The translations under genes were made by a program, and so were the position numbers. This document shows, piece after piece, positions 51,506 through 60,445 of a DNA stretch of 64,000 bases. Source of the stretch: Mycolicibacterium sp. P1-5 (GTDB taxonomy: Bacteria > Actinomycetota > Actinomycetes > Mycobacteriales > Mycobacteriaceae); contig NZ_NPKT01000019.1 of NCBI RefSeq assembly GCF_008329565.1, positions 1 through 64,000 on the forward strand. Direction: 5' to 3'. The notes beneath the pieces are model-generated. The model did not search any database. It was not told the DNA's origin and saw only the letters and a list, made by a program, of their open reading frames with translations. The first letter of the stretch is position 1. The number at the start of each line of letters is the position of its first letter.

Positions 51506-52679
51506 TCTCGCCGGCGTGTTCGCCGATGGCCTTCATGATCGCCTCGCCGGCGCGGCCGAACAGATCGTTGCGCTTGTGCTGCGCCCAGTCATGCGAGGCC
51601 CGCGGCGCGTGTAGCTGACCTTTGAAGTGCGGCATGACTTTTCGGGCGAACAGCTCATACGAGTGGTAGGTGGCCTGCGGGTCGGCCCAGTCGTGGCCGA
51701 GCATCAGGAAGGTGCCGAAGCCGCCCGAGCGGTCCAGCAGGTCGGTGATGTAGGCGATCGCATCGTCGGGTGTGCCGATACAACAATTGCCCCCGGCGGC
51801 GTACTCGGCGACGAAATCCCGCGGCGACTGCTCCGCCGCCTCCACATCGTTGGAGAGCGGAACGAATCCCGCTGCGCCGAAGTAGTTCGCGAAATCCTGC
51901 AAACCGTAAGTGCAGTCGTCGATCGCCTGATCACGGGTGTCGGCCAGATGCATGATGCCGAGCACCCGCCACGACAAGCGATCTGGTTCGGGCCGGCCGA
52001 CCTTGGCGGCCTGGTCGACGACGACGCCCCAGGCGTCCTCCAGCGCCGCATACCCGCCGGGCACCGACATCGACAGCGACAGCAGCGAGGTGCCCAGCTG
52101 CCCGGCGAGCCGTGGTCCGGACGGGGAAACCATTGCCGCTGTGGAGATCTCCGGATACGGCCAGGTGTAGGGCCGAATGTGGAGCTGCGCGTCGCGCAGG
52201 GTGAACCAGTCCGAGTGCCGATCGACGCGTTCGTCGGGCCCGGCGCGGAACAGCGCCAGGATCGCGTCGAGCGACTCCTGCATCATCCGCCGCTGTTCGA
52301 CCGGATCGATGCCCATCATGTAGGCGTCCGACGGCAGCGCGCCGGGTCCGGTGCCGAAGATCACCCGACCGCGGGTCAGATGGTCGAGCAGCACCCAGCG
52401 ATCGGCCACCATCAGCGGGTGGTGGTAAGGCAGTGACACCACGCCGGTGCCCAGCTTGATGTGTTTGGTGCGCTCGGCGGCCGCGGCGATGAACACCTCG
52501 GGGCAGGCGATCAGCTCGTAACCGCCGGAGTGGTGTTCCCCGAACCAGGCCTCGTCGAACCCGAGTCGATCCAGGGCAACGGTCCGCTCAAGGTCGTATT
52601 CCAGTGCGACGGTTGGGGATTGGCCGATCGGGTGGAACGGCGTGATGAAGACTCCGAAGTTCAGCGGCTTGCCCGTCAT
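51501..52679 (-). CDS. LLM-class flavin-dependent oxidoreductase (Rv3618-like)
   Basis: A 392-residue luciferase-like monooxygenase. The TIM-barrel start FGVFITPFHP, the EAWFGEHHSGG segment, and LGTGVVSLPYHHPL are typical of the class; it uses FMN or F420. The sequence around GIMHLADTRDQA is typical of mycobacterial members. ATG at 52679 overlaps the ephA stop by 4 nt. The pair ephA/Rv3618 is conserved in H37Rv. Substrate unknown. Confidence 0.9.
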   Translation of the reverse strand: MTGKPLNFGVFITPFHPIGQSPTVALEYDLERTVALDRLGFDEAWFGEHHSGGYELIACPEVFIAAAAERTKHIKLGTGVVSLPYHHPLMVADRWVLLDHLTRGRVIFGTGPGALPSDAYMMGIDPVEQRRMMQESLDAILALFRAGPDERVDRHSDWFTLRDAQLHIRPYTWPYPEISTAAMVSPSGPRLAGQLGTSLLSLSMSVPGGYAALEDAWGVVVDQAAKVGRPEPDRLSWRVLGIMHLADTRDQAIDDCTYGLQDFANYFGAAGFVPLSNDVEAAEQSPRDFVAEYAAGGNCCIGTPDDAIAYITDLLDRSGGFGTFLMLGHDWADPQATYHSYELFARKVMPHFKGQLHAPRASHDWAQHKRNDLFGRAGEAIMKAIGEHAGEK

Positions 52680-53575
52680 GACGACTCCACTTCGCGTAGA
52701 AATTCCAACAACATTCGGTTCACGTCGTCGGGACGCTCCTGCTGCACCCAATGCCCGGCGCCCTCGATCCACCTCTCGGTGTACGGGCCGGCGACTACCT
52801 CATGGGCTCGGGCCGGGTTCATCGTCGGACCGATCGGGTCGGCGGTACCACCGACGAACAGCGCGGGCGCGGTGATGCGCGCATCGACGAGCTGAGGGGT
52901 CGACTCCCAGTTGCGGTCGTAGTTGCGATACCAGTTCAGCGCGCCGGTGAACCCCGTCCTGCCGAACTCACTCAGGTAATGCGAGAACTCGTCGTCGCTG
53001 ATCCAGCCGGGCGGTGCGGACGGTGACAAGTCGGCGAACATCCCCCGCATGGTCGCGGCCACGTCGGCGGCCATCTCGGCATCAGCCACGCCCGGCTCCT
53101 GGAAGCGCAGCATGTAGAAGTCTTCGCCGAACTTCTCCCGCCACCGCTCGGTGGGCCGGGTCCGCGCCCGGGGGATCGGCGGTACGGACAGCCCCGCGAC
53201 CGCCCGGACCCGGTCCGGATGCAGCAGCGCGGTGTGCCACACGACCATCGCGCCCCAGTCGTGGCCGATGAAAACCGCTTGGCCGGCGCCTCCGCCGACT
53301 TCCGAGTCGAGTAACGCGACCAGGTCGCCGGTGAGGTGGTGGATGTCGTAGGCCTCGACCGCGTCGGGCGCCGACGAACCGCCGTAGCCGCGCTGATCGG
53401 GGGCCAGCACGTGATAGCCGGCGGCGGCGAGAACCGGGATCTGATGACGCCAGGAGTACGCGAGCTCGGGGAAACCGTGCGCCAGGACGACCACCGGCGC
53501 ACCGCGGTCACCGGCCTCGACCACCCGCAATTGGACGCCGTCGACGTCGACTAATCGTTCGGTCTCCAGCGACAC
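52676..53575 (-). CDS. ephA: Epoxide hydrolase EphA
   Basis: A 299-residue soluble epoxide hydrolase (Rv3617-like). HGFPELAYSWRHQ supplies the oxyanion hole, GHDWGA carries the nucleophile Asp, GGTADPIGP an acidic residue, and GAGHWVQQE the catalytic His. It is slightly shorter than the 322-residue M. tuberculosis enzyme because of a smaller cap loop. GTG at 53575 opens with VSLETERLVDVDGVQL, which resembles the start of Rv3617. In H37Rv the espACD region lies next to it; that block is not present here. Confidence 0.92.
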   Translation of the reverse strand: MSLETERLVDVDGVQLRVVEAGDRGAPVVVLAHGFPELAYSWRHQIPVLAAAGYHVLAPDQRGYGGSSAPDAVEAYDIHHLTGDLVALLDSEVGGGAGQAVFIGHDWGAMVVWHTALLHPDRVRAVAGLSVPPIPRARTRPTERWREKFGEDFYMLRFQEPGVADAEMAADVAATMRGMFADLSPSAPPGWISDDEFSHYLSEFGRTGFTGALNWYRNYDRNWESTPQLVDARITAPALFVGGTADPIGPTMNPARAHEVVAGPYTERWIEGAGHWVQQERPDDVNRMLLEFLREVESS

Positions 53576-53748
53576 CGTGCCAGCCAAGCACAGCTTCGCA
53601 CCACCCGGAAGTGCCGGTTCGGCGGACAGCGAACACCAACCAAAGCCCCGCGGAACCCTCACGCGACTTGCTGACGTTGTCCTAGCGGTAGCCTGAACTA
53701 TCCCAGCTGCGCATATCGGAAGGACCGGGCCGGAACGGCCGATGCTTG

Positions 53749-56127
53749 ATGAACCGCAAAAACGTGATCCGCACACTGACGGCGATTGCCGTGGTGCTGT
53801 TGCTCGGCTGGTCGTTCTTCTATTTCAGTGACGACACCCGGGGTTTCAAACCCGTCGACACCTCGGTGGCGATGTCGCAGATCAAGAGTGACAACGTCAA
53901 GAGCGCACAGATCGATGATCGCGAGCAACAACTGCGCCTCGAGCTGAAGAACGGCAACGGCGACACCGACAACTCGAACAAGGTCATCACCAAGTACCCG
54001 ACCGGGTACGGGGTCGACCTGTTCAACGCCTTGAGCGCCAAGAACATCAAGACCAACACTGTGGTCAACCAGGGCAGCATCCTGGGCTCACTGCTGGTCT
54101 ACATGCTGCCGCTGCTCCTGCTCGTCGGTCTCTTCGTGCTGTTCTCCCGCATGCAGACCGGCGGCCGGATGGGCTTCGGCTTCGGCAAGTCCAAGGCCAA
54201 GCAGCTCGGCAAGGACATGCCCAAGACCACCTTCGCCGACGTCGCAGGCGTCGACGAGGCCGTCGAGGAGCTCTACGAGATCAAGGACTTCCTGCAGAAC
54301 CCGTCGCGCTATGAGGCGCTGGGCGCCAAGATCCCCAAGGGTGTGCTGCTCTACGGGCCGCCCGGCACTGGCAAGACGTTGTTGGCCCGCGCCGTGGCCG
54401 GTGAGGCCGGCGTTCCGTTCTTCACGATTTCCGGCTCGGACTTCGTCGAGATGTTCGTCGGTGTCGGCGCCTCCCGGGTGCGCGACATGTTCGAGCAGGC
54501 CAAGCAGAACAGCCCGTGCATCATCTTCGTCGATGAGATCGATGCCGTCGGCCGCCAGCGCGGCGCCGGCATGGGCGGTGGCCACGACGAACGCGAGCAG
54601 ACGCTCAACCAGTTGCTCGTCGAGATGGACGGCTTCGGCGACCGCCAGGGCGTCATTCTGATCGCGGCCACCAACCGGCCCGACATCCTCGACCCCGCAC
54701 TGCTGCGCCCCGGCCGCTTCGACCGCCAGATCCCGGTCACCAGCCCCGACCTCGCGGGTCGTAAGGCCGTACTGCGGGTGCATTCGGCGGGCAAGCCGAT
54801 GGCTCCCGACGCCGACCTCGACGGGCTGGCCAAGCGCACCGTCGGCATGTCCGGCGCCGACCTGGCCAACGTGATCAACGAGGCGGCGCTGCTCACCGCC
54901 CGTGAGAACGGAACCATCATCACCGCGGCCGCGCTGGAGGAGGCGGTCGACCGGGTGATCGGCGGGCCGCGTCGCAAGGGCCGCGTGATCAGCGAGCTGG
55001 AAAAGAAAATCACCGCCTACCACGAGGGCGGCCACACGCTCGCGGCCTGGGCGATGCCCGACATCGAGCCGATCTACAAGGTGACGATCCTGGCTCGCGG
55101 CCGCACCGGCGGCCACGCCGTGTCGGTTCCCGAGGACGACAAGGGGCTGATGACCCGCTCGGAGATGATCGCCCGGCTGGTGTTCGCGATGGGCGGGCGC
55201 GCCGCCGAGGAACTGGTGTTCCGCGAGCCGACGACCGGTGCGGTGTCCGATATCGATCAGGCCACCAAGATCGCCCGCGCGATGGTCACCGAATACGGCA
55301 TGAGCTCCAAGCTGGGCGCGGTCAAGTACGGCACCGAGCATGGGGATCCGTTCCTGGGCCGCACGATGGGGACCCAGTCGGACTACAGCCACGAGGTGGC
55401 TCGGGACATCGACGACGAGGTACGCAAGCTGATCGAAGCCGCGCACACCGAGGCGTGGGCGATCCTCACCGAGTACCGCGACGTGCTCGACACCCTTGCC
55501 GGTGAGCTTCTCGAGAAGGAGACGCTGCACCGCAAGGAGCTCGAAGCCATCTTCGGTGACGTGAGCAAGCGGCCGCGGCTGACGGTGTTCGACGACTTCG
55601 GTGGGCGCATCCCGTCGGACAAGCCGCCGATCAAGACCCCTGGCGAGCTCGCGATCGAACGCGGTGAGCCGTGGCCCAAGCCAATGCCGGAGCCGGCGTT
55701 CAAGAAGGCGATTGCTCAAGCATCGGCCGCGGCACAGGCCCAGCAGCCCCGTAGCGGAAACGGTGGAAACGGCAACGGCGCGCACGCGGGCCAGCAGCCG
55801 CAGCCCGGATCGACTCAGCCCGATTACGGTGCACCGGCCGGCTGGCACGCGCCCGGCTGGCCTCCGCAGGGCCCGCACCAGGGGCCGCCGCATGGTCAGC
55901 AGGGGCAGCAGGGCGGATATTGGTATCCGCCGCAGCCGGGTTGGGGCCAGCAGCATCCCCAACAGGGTCAGCCGCATCCCCAACAGGGTCAGCCGCATCC
56001 GCAACAGGGTCAGCCGTACCCGCCCTATCAGCCGTATCCTTCACCCAGTCACACGGGTCAGCATGGGAAGCCGCAGGAAGACTCGGGTGACGACGGGGGC
56101 CGGTCGAAGCCACCGTCCAACGGTTGA
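53749..56127 (+). CDS. ftsH: ATP-dependent membrane zinc protease FtsH
   Basis: A 792-residue AAA+ protease that degrades membrane and some soluble proteins. Two N-terminal helices flank a periplasmic segment. The AAA module has Walker A GPPGTGKT, Walker B FVDEIDA, and SRH LLRPGRFDRQ. The peptidase domain has zinc motif YHEGGH. The C-terminal tail (about 660-792) is a Pro/Gln/Gly/His-rich low-complexity region with a tandem HPQQGQP repeat, longer than in the 760-residue M. tuberculosis FtsH. ATG 53749 follows an in-frame TTG. A possible -10 TAGCCT lies at about 53689. Confidence 0.97.
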   Translation: MNRKNVIRTLTAIAVVLLLGWSFFYFSDDTRGFKPVDTSVAMSQIKSDNVKSAQIDDREQQLRLELKNGNGDTDNSNKVITKYPTGYGVDLFNALSAKNIKTNTVVNQGSILGSLLVYMLPLLLLVGLFVLFSRMQTGGRMGFGFGKSKAKQLGKDMPKTTFADVAGVDEAVEELYEIKDFLQNPSRYEALGAKIPKGVLLYGPPGTGKTLLARAVAGEAGVPFFTISGSDFVEMFVGVGASRVRDMFEQAKQNSPCIIFVDEIDAVGRQRGAGMGGGHDEREQTLNQLLVEMDGFGDRQGVILIAATNRPDILDPALLRPGRFDRQIPVTSPDLAGRKAVLRVHSAGKPMAPDADLDGLAKRTVGMSGADLANVINEAALLTARENGTIITAAALEEAVDRVIGGPRRKGRVISELEKKITAYHEGGHTLAAWAMPDIEPIYKVTILARGRTGGHAVSVPEDDKGLMTRSEMIARLVFAMGGRAAEELVFREPTTGAVSDIDQATKIARAMVTEYGMSSKLGAVKYGTEHGDPFLGRTMGTQSDYSHEVARDIDDEVRKLIEAAHTEAWAILTEYRDVLDTLAGELLEKETLHRKELEAIFGDVSKRPRLTVFDDFGGRIPSDKPPIKTPGELAIERGEPWPKPMPEPAFKKAIAQASAAAQAQQPRSGNGGNGNGAHAGQQPQPGSTQPDYGAPAGWHAPGWPPQGPHQGPPHGQQGQQGGYWYPPQPGWGQQHPQQGQPHPQQGQPHPQQGQPYPPYQPYPSPSHTGQHGKPQEDSGDDGGRSKPPSNG
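55954..56016 (+). repeat. Three 21-bp tandem repeats within ftsH tail
   Basis: Three consecutive copies of a 21-bp unit (55954-55974, 55975-55995, 55996-56016) are nearly identical, with the last differing by one base. They encode repeated HPQQGQP heptapeptides in the low-complexity tail. Copy number is likely to vary between strains. Confidence 0.9.
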
Positions 56128-56747
56128 TGACGAACGGAGCTTCGATGCCGCAGCCCAACTCGAGCACTCTGGAGACACCTGTGTTCGATCAGTCGCGAGC
56201 TGAGGCCGCCGTTCGTGAACTCCTGCTTGCGGTCGGCGAAGACCCCGACCGGCAGGGGTTGCAGGACACCCCGGCACGGGTAGCGCGGGCGTTCGAGGAG
56301 ATGTTCGCCGGCCTGTACACCGACCCCGACGACGTGCTGTCGACCACGTTCGACGAGCAACACGACGAGCTGGTGCTGGTCAAGCAGATCCCGATGTACT
56401 CCACCTGCGAGCACCACCTGGTGTCGTTCCACGGCGTCGCCCACGTCGGCTACATCCCGGGTGAGGACGGCCGGGTGACCGGATTGTCGAAGCTGGCCCG
56501 GGTGGTCGACCTCTACGCCAAACGCCCGCAGGTACAGGAGCGGCTGACCGGGCAGATCGCCGATGCGATCATGCGCAAGCTCAAGCCGCGCGGCGTCATC
56601 GTCGTCATCGAGGCCGAGCACTTGTGTATGGCGATGCGCGGGGTTCGCAAGCCGGGCGCCATCACCACGACGTCGGCGGTCCGCGGACAGTTCAAGACCG
56701 ACAATGCATCGCGATCCGAGGCGCTGGATCTCATCTTGCGTAAATGA
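56127..56747 (+). CDS. folE: GTP cyclohydrolase I
   Basis: A 206-residue enzyme converting GTP to dihydroneopterin triphosphate, the first step of folate synthesis. The zinc ligands lie in YSTCEHHLVSF and EHLCMAMRG. GKLAR-like SKLARVVDLYAKRPQVQE is the typical substrate-binding helix. ATG at 56127 shares a base with the ftsH stop (TGATG). The stop overlaps the folP ATG by 4 nt, in the operon folE-folP-folB-folK. Confidence 0.97.
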   Translation: MTNGASMPQPNSSTLETPVFDQSRAEAAVRELLLAVGEDPDRQGLQDTPARVARAFEEMFAGLYTDPDDVLSTTFDEQHDELVLVKQIPMYSTCEHHLVSFHGVAHVGYIPGEDGRVTGLSKLARVVDLYAKRPQVQERLTGQIADAIMRKLKPRGVIVVIEAEHLCMAMRGVRKPGAITTTSAVRGQFKTDNASRSEALDLILRK

Positions 56748-57574
56748 CGCAATCACACGGCCCGCGCACGTTGGTGATGGGAGTTGTCAACGTCACCGAC
56801 GACTCCTTCTCCGACGGCGGACGCTATCTCGACCCGGCTCGTGCGGTCGAACAGGGGCTGGCCCTCGCGGCGCAGGGAGCATCGATCATCGACGTCGGGG
56901 GTGAATCCACCCGCCCGGGCGCAGTACGCATCGACGCCGCGGTGGAATCAGCGCGCGTCGTTCCCGTCATCAAAGAACTTGCGGCGCAAGGTATCACCGT
57001 GAGCATCGACACCATGCACGCGGCCGTGGCGGCCGCCGCCCTGGACAACGGCGCCAGCATCGTCAATGACGTCTCCGGTGGCAAGGCCGATCCAGTGATG
57101 GCCCCGATGGTCGCCGAGGCCAGGGTGCCGTGGGTGCTGATGCACTGGCGGTCGGTGCGTGCCGAGCATCCCCATGAGGTGCCGGCCTACGGTGACGTGG
57201 TCACCGAGGTGCGCGAGGAGCTGCTGGCCGGTGTGGACGCCGCCGTCGCAGCCGGGGTCGATCACGAGAACCTGATCATCGATCCGGGACTGGGATTCGC
57301 CAAGACGGCACAACACAATTGGGCGTTGCTGCATGCGCTGCCGGAGTTCGTGGCCACCGGAATTCCGGTACTCGTCGGCGCGTCCCGCAAACGGTTCCTC
57401 GGCCGGCTGCTCGCCGATAACGACGGCACCATCCGTCCGCCGGACGGACGGGAGACCGCGACCGCGGTGATTTCGGCACTGGCCGCCGTCAACGGCGCCT
57501 GGGGCGTGCGGGTGCACGACGTGCGGTCCAGCGTGGACGCACTCAAAGTGGCTGGGGCATGGGCAGATGGCTGA
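56744..57574 (+). CDS. folP1: Dihydropteroate synthase
   Basis: A 276-residue TIM-barrel enzyme joining p-aminobenzoate to dihydropterin pyrophosphate; it is the sulfonamide target. Conserved loops are MGVVNVTDDSFSDGG, DVGGESTRPGA, and VGASRKRFLG. Coupled by ATGA to folE; the folB ATG starts 8 bp before the end. Confidence 0.97.
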   Translation: MTQSHGPRTLVMGVVNVTDDSFSDGGRYLDPARAVEQGLALAAQGASIIDVGGESTRPGAVRIDAAVESARVVPVIKELAAQGITVSIDTMHAAVAAAALDNGASIVNDVSGGKADPVMAPMVAEARVPWVLMHWRSVRAEHPHEVPAYGDVVTEVREELLAGVDAAVAAGVDHENLIIDPGLGFAKTAQHNWALLHALPEFVATGIPVLVGASRKRFLGRLLADNDGTIRPPDGRETATAVISALAAVNGAWGVRVHDVRSSVDALKVAGAWADG

Positions 57575-57968
57575 CCGGATCGAGTTGCGCGGACTGACGG
57601 TCCGCGGTAACCACGGCGTCTTCGATCACGAGCGCCGCGACGGCCAGGACTTCATCGTCGACATCACCGTCTGGATCAACCTCGCCGCCGCCGCCGCAAG
57701 CGACGACCTCGCCGACACCTACGACTACGGCACCCTGGCCCAGCGGGCGGCTGCGATCGTCGGCGGCCCGGCCCGAAACCTGATCGAGACGGTCGCCGGA
57801 GAGATTGCCGACGATGTGATGAACGACCGACGGGTGCACGCCGTCGAGGTCGTGGTGCACAAGCCGAGCGCGCCAATCCCCTTGACGTTCAACGATGTTG
57901 CGGTGGTGGCGCACCGGTCCCGCCGCGGTGGGCGAGGCAAGATCGTTCCGCTCGGAGGCGAGTTGTGA
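57567..57968 (+). CDS. folB: Dihydroneopterin aldolase
   Basis: A 133-residue folate enzyme splitting dihydroneopterin to hydroxymethyl-dihydropterin and glycolaldehyde. LRGLTVRGNHGVFDHERRDG at the start and IETVAGEIADDV in the middle are the family signatures, and the active-site Lys near HKPSAPI is present. ATG at 57567 overlaps folP by 8 nt; the stop overlaps folK by 4 nt. Confidence 0.96.
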   Translation: MADRIELRGLTVRGNHGVFDHERRDGQDFIVDITVWINLAAAAASDDLADTYDYGTLAQRAAAIVGGPARNLIETVAGEIADDVMNDRRVHAVEVVVHKPSAPIPLTFNDVAVVAHRSRRGGRGKIVPLGGEL

Positions 57969-58486
57969 CGCGCGTGGTGCTCTCGATCGGCTCCAACGTC
58001 GGCGACCGGACGGCGCGGCTGCAAGCCGTCGTCGACGGGCTCGGCGACACGGTGCGCGCGCTTTCGCCGGTCTATGAAACCGACGCCTGGGGTGGCGTCG
58101 AGCAGGGGCCGTTCCTCAACGCTGTCGTCGTGGCCGACGACGTCGACGCTGACGGTCACGAATGGTTGCGTCGCGCACAGGCTTTGGAGAACGCCAACGA
58201 ACGCATTCGCGAGCAGAAATGGGGACCGCGCACCCTCGATGTCGACCTCGTCACCTGTTATGACGGCGAGACCGAGGTATTTTCCCGCGACGAGGGCCTG
58301 ACCCTGCCGCACCCGTTGGCGCACCTCCGAGCGTTCGTGCTGGTGCCGTGGCTGGCGGTGGATCCCGACGCCGAACTCACTGTGGCCGGTGCGAGTCAGC
58401 GGGTGGACCGCTTGCTCGCCGAACTCGACGCGGTGGACCGCGACGGAGTGCGCTTGACTCCTCTTGTCTTGCGGCTGGGTAGTTGA
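57965..58486 (+). CDS. folK: 6-Hydroxymethyl-dihydropterin pyrophosphokinase
   Basis: A 173-residue kinase transferring pyrophosphate from ATP to hydroxymethyl-dihydropterin. It has the opening LSIGSNVGDR, VYETDAWGG, and the signature KWGPRTLDVDLVTCYD with metal-binding aspartates, followed by LPHPLAHLRAFVL. GTG at 57965 overlaps folB. Last enzyme of the fol block. Confidence 0.96.
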   Translation: MTRVVLSIGSNVGDRTARLQAVVDGLGDTVRALSPVYETDAWGGVEQGPFLNAVVVADDVDADGHEWLRRAQALENANERIREQKWGPRTLDVDLVTCYDGETEVFSRDEGLTLPHPLAHLRAFVLVPWLAVDPDAELTVAGASQRVDRLLAELDAVDRDGVRLTPLVLRLGS

Positions 58487-58962
58487 TGGGGCCGACACGC
58501 AAACGCGACCTCACCGTCGCCGCCGTCGCCGTAGCGATCCTGGCCTACCTGCTGGTGCATATCCTCTACCGCTACTTCCCGCCGATCACCTTGTTCACCG
58601 GGCTGTCGCTGCTGGCGGTCGCCGCGATCGAGGGCGCGTGGGCGGTATCGGTTCGGGCCAAGATCCGCGACGGCCAGATCGGCGTCGGCGGCGGGCGACT
58701 GCACCCGCTCACCGTCGCGCGGAGCGTGGTGGTGGCTAAGGCGTCCACGTGGGTCGGCGCGGTGATGCTGGGGTGGTGGGTCGGTGTGCTGGTCTACCTG
58801 TTGCCGCGCCGGACCGAGCTGCGGGTGGCCGGGGCCGACACGCCGGGTGCCATCGTCGCCGCCTTCAGCGCCCTGGCCCTGGTGGTCGCGGCGCTCTGGT
58901 TACAGCATTGCTGCCGGTCGCCCGGCGACCCGACCGACGACCCCGACGCCGCCCCGGAGTAG
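58486..58962 (+). CDS. DUF3180 membrane protein (Rv3605c-like)
   Basis: A 158-residue protein with four hydrophobic segments (about 8-28, 33-52, 85-105 and 120-142), typical of DUF3180, which is always next to folK in actinobacteria. No catalytic motif; function unknown. ATG at 58486 shares a base with the folK stop codon (TGATG). Confidence 0.85.
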   Translation: MGPTRKRDLTVAAVAVAILAYLLVHILYRYFPPITLFTGLSLLAVAAIEGAWAVSVRAKIRDGQIGVGGGRLHPLTVARSVVVAKASTWVGAVMLGWWVGVLVYLLPRRTELRVAGADTPGAIVAAFSALALVVAALWLQHCCRSPGDPTDDPDAAPE

Positions 58963-59029
58963 TGGTCAAAGGGCGAATCGCCGCAGCTCGACGACACGCT
59001 GACGGACATCGCGCGGGTACAGTCAGCCC

Positions 59030-60355
59030 ATGACCGTTCTGTCCCGCGGCGCCAAGAATCGGCGCGGCGGCCGCAGGCCGGGTTGGCTGCTCTTGACGGT
59101 GTTGCTGGTCCTTGCCATTGCGGCCAGTTCCGCATTGGTCTTCACCACCCGTGTCGAGCTGCTCAAGCTGGCGGTCATCCTGTCGTTGTGGGCCGCGGTC
59201 ATCGGCGCCTTCGTGTCGGTCATGTACCGCAGGCAAAGCGATATCGACGCCGCCCGGGCGCGCGATCTCAAGCTGGTCTACGACCTGCAGCTGGACCGGG
59301 AGATCTCGGCGCGCCGTGAATACGAGCTGAGCGTCGAGTCGCACCTGCGCCGCGAGCTGGCCTCGGAGCTGCGTGCGCAGGCCGCCGACGAGGTCGCCGC
59401 GCTGCGCGCGGAGCTGGCGGCACTGCGGGCCAACCTGGAGATTCTGTTCGACGCCGACCTGGGCGACCGACCCGCGCTCGAGGGCGACCGGACCGCCGAC
59501 TGGACCCGCGACACGACGACCATGCCGCCGGTGCCCGGGCGTGTCGAGAGCAGCCGGATCACCCCGGTGCAGCCAGAGGACACCGGCAGTCGCACCGCTG
59601 AGAACCCGATCATCGACGTCCCCGAGGAACCGCTGGTTTCACAGGCGCAGCCGCAGCCGCAGCCGCGTCGCCGCCGTGCCGAGCCCGAACCCGAGGTCGG
59701 CGGCTCGCACCGACGGTCTTCGGGAAATGGCGGACAGATCGGCGAGCATGCGCCCGCGCCGGAACGGCCGTTCGCCCCACCACCGCCACCGCCACCGCAA
59801 CCAGACCCCGACGTCGCGGCCGCAGCCGCTGCACTGGCGCCCGAGCCACCTGCGGCCGAGCCGCCGCCCCCGGCACCTGAAGGGTCGGAATGGCGCCCGG
59901 TGGAAGCCGACGGCCGCTGGCTGCCGCCGGGCTCGCCGGGCAGTAACTGGGTGGCGAACGCCGACAACGGCTTTGTCGTGCCGTCGGCTGCGGCGTCACC
60001 GTCGGCCGTCGAGGAGCCGCGCGGCAGGCACTGGACCCCGCCGCAGGAATCCGCCCCGATCGACCAGCCCCAGCCGGAACCCGAGCCGCAACCGCGGCCG
60101 GAGCCGGCCATGCAGCCACCGCCCGAACCCGCCGCCCCGCGATCCCGCCACTCGGTCGACGGCTCCGGCCAACCTGCCATGACCACCCCTCCACCCCCAC
60201 CGCGGCACCGCGGCACCACGGAGGAGGAGGCGCCGCGGCGACGAGCTCGCGACGCCGAGCAGACCGGGGGTCAGTCGGTCGCCGACCTGCTGGCTCGACT
60301 GCAGGCCAACGGTGGTCCCGGCGGCGGTGGCCGGCGGCGTCGACGCGAGGATTAG
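59030..60355 (+). CDS. Membrane-anchored coiled-coil protein with Pro-rich tail (Rv3604c-like)
   Basis: A 441-residue protein. Two adjacent hydrophobic helices (about 18-38 and 45-64) are followed by a probable coiled coil rich in Arg/Glu/Ala (about 75-145). A long Pro/Glu-rich disordered region comes next (about 190-400), then a basic tail ending RRRRRED. It resembles mycobacterial cell-envelope scaffolding proteins. ATG at 59030 lies 6 nt after TACAGT (59018-59023). Confidence 0.78.
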   Translation: MTVLSRGAKNRRGGRRPGWLLLTVLLVLAIAASSALVFTTRVELLKLAVILSLWAAVIGAFVSVMYRRQSDIDAARARDLKLVYDLQLDREISARREYELSVESHLRRELASELRAQAADEVAALRAELAALRANLEILFDADLGDRPALEGDRTADWTRDTTTMPPVPGRVESSRITPVQPEDTGSRTAENPIIDVPEEPLVSQAQPQPQPRRRRAEPEPEVGGSHRRSSGNGGQIGEHAPAPERPFAPPPPPPPQPDPDVAAAAAALAPEPPAAEPPPPAPEGSEWRPVEADGRWLPPGSPGSNWVANADNGFVVPSAAASPSAVEEPRGRHWTPPQESAPIDQPQPEPEPQPRPEPAMQPPPEPAAPRSRHSVDGSGQPAMTTPPPPPRHRGTTEEEAPRRRARDAEQTGGQSVADLLARLQANGGPGGGGRRRRRED

Positions 60356-60445
60356 GTCGCCATTCGCCCGAGTTAGAGTTGTGGCGACCGTCCGGTACCT
60401 GTCATAGGACTGGAACGAACAACTCATTGATCCGAGGTCCGCTAC

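Noticed and set aside
54088..56004. 638-residue minus-strand open frame opposite ftsH
   Set aside because: A codon-bias shadow in high-GC DNA; ftsH has all motifs in the opposite frame.
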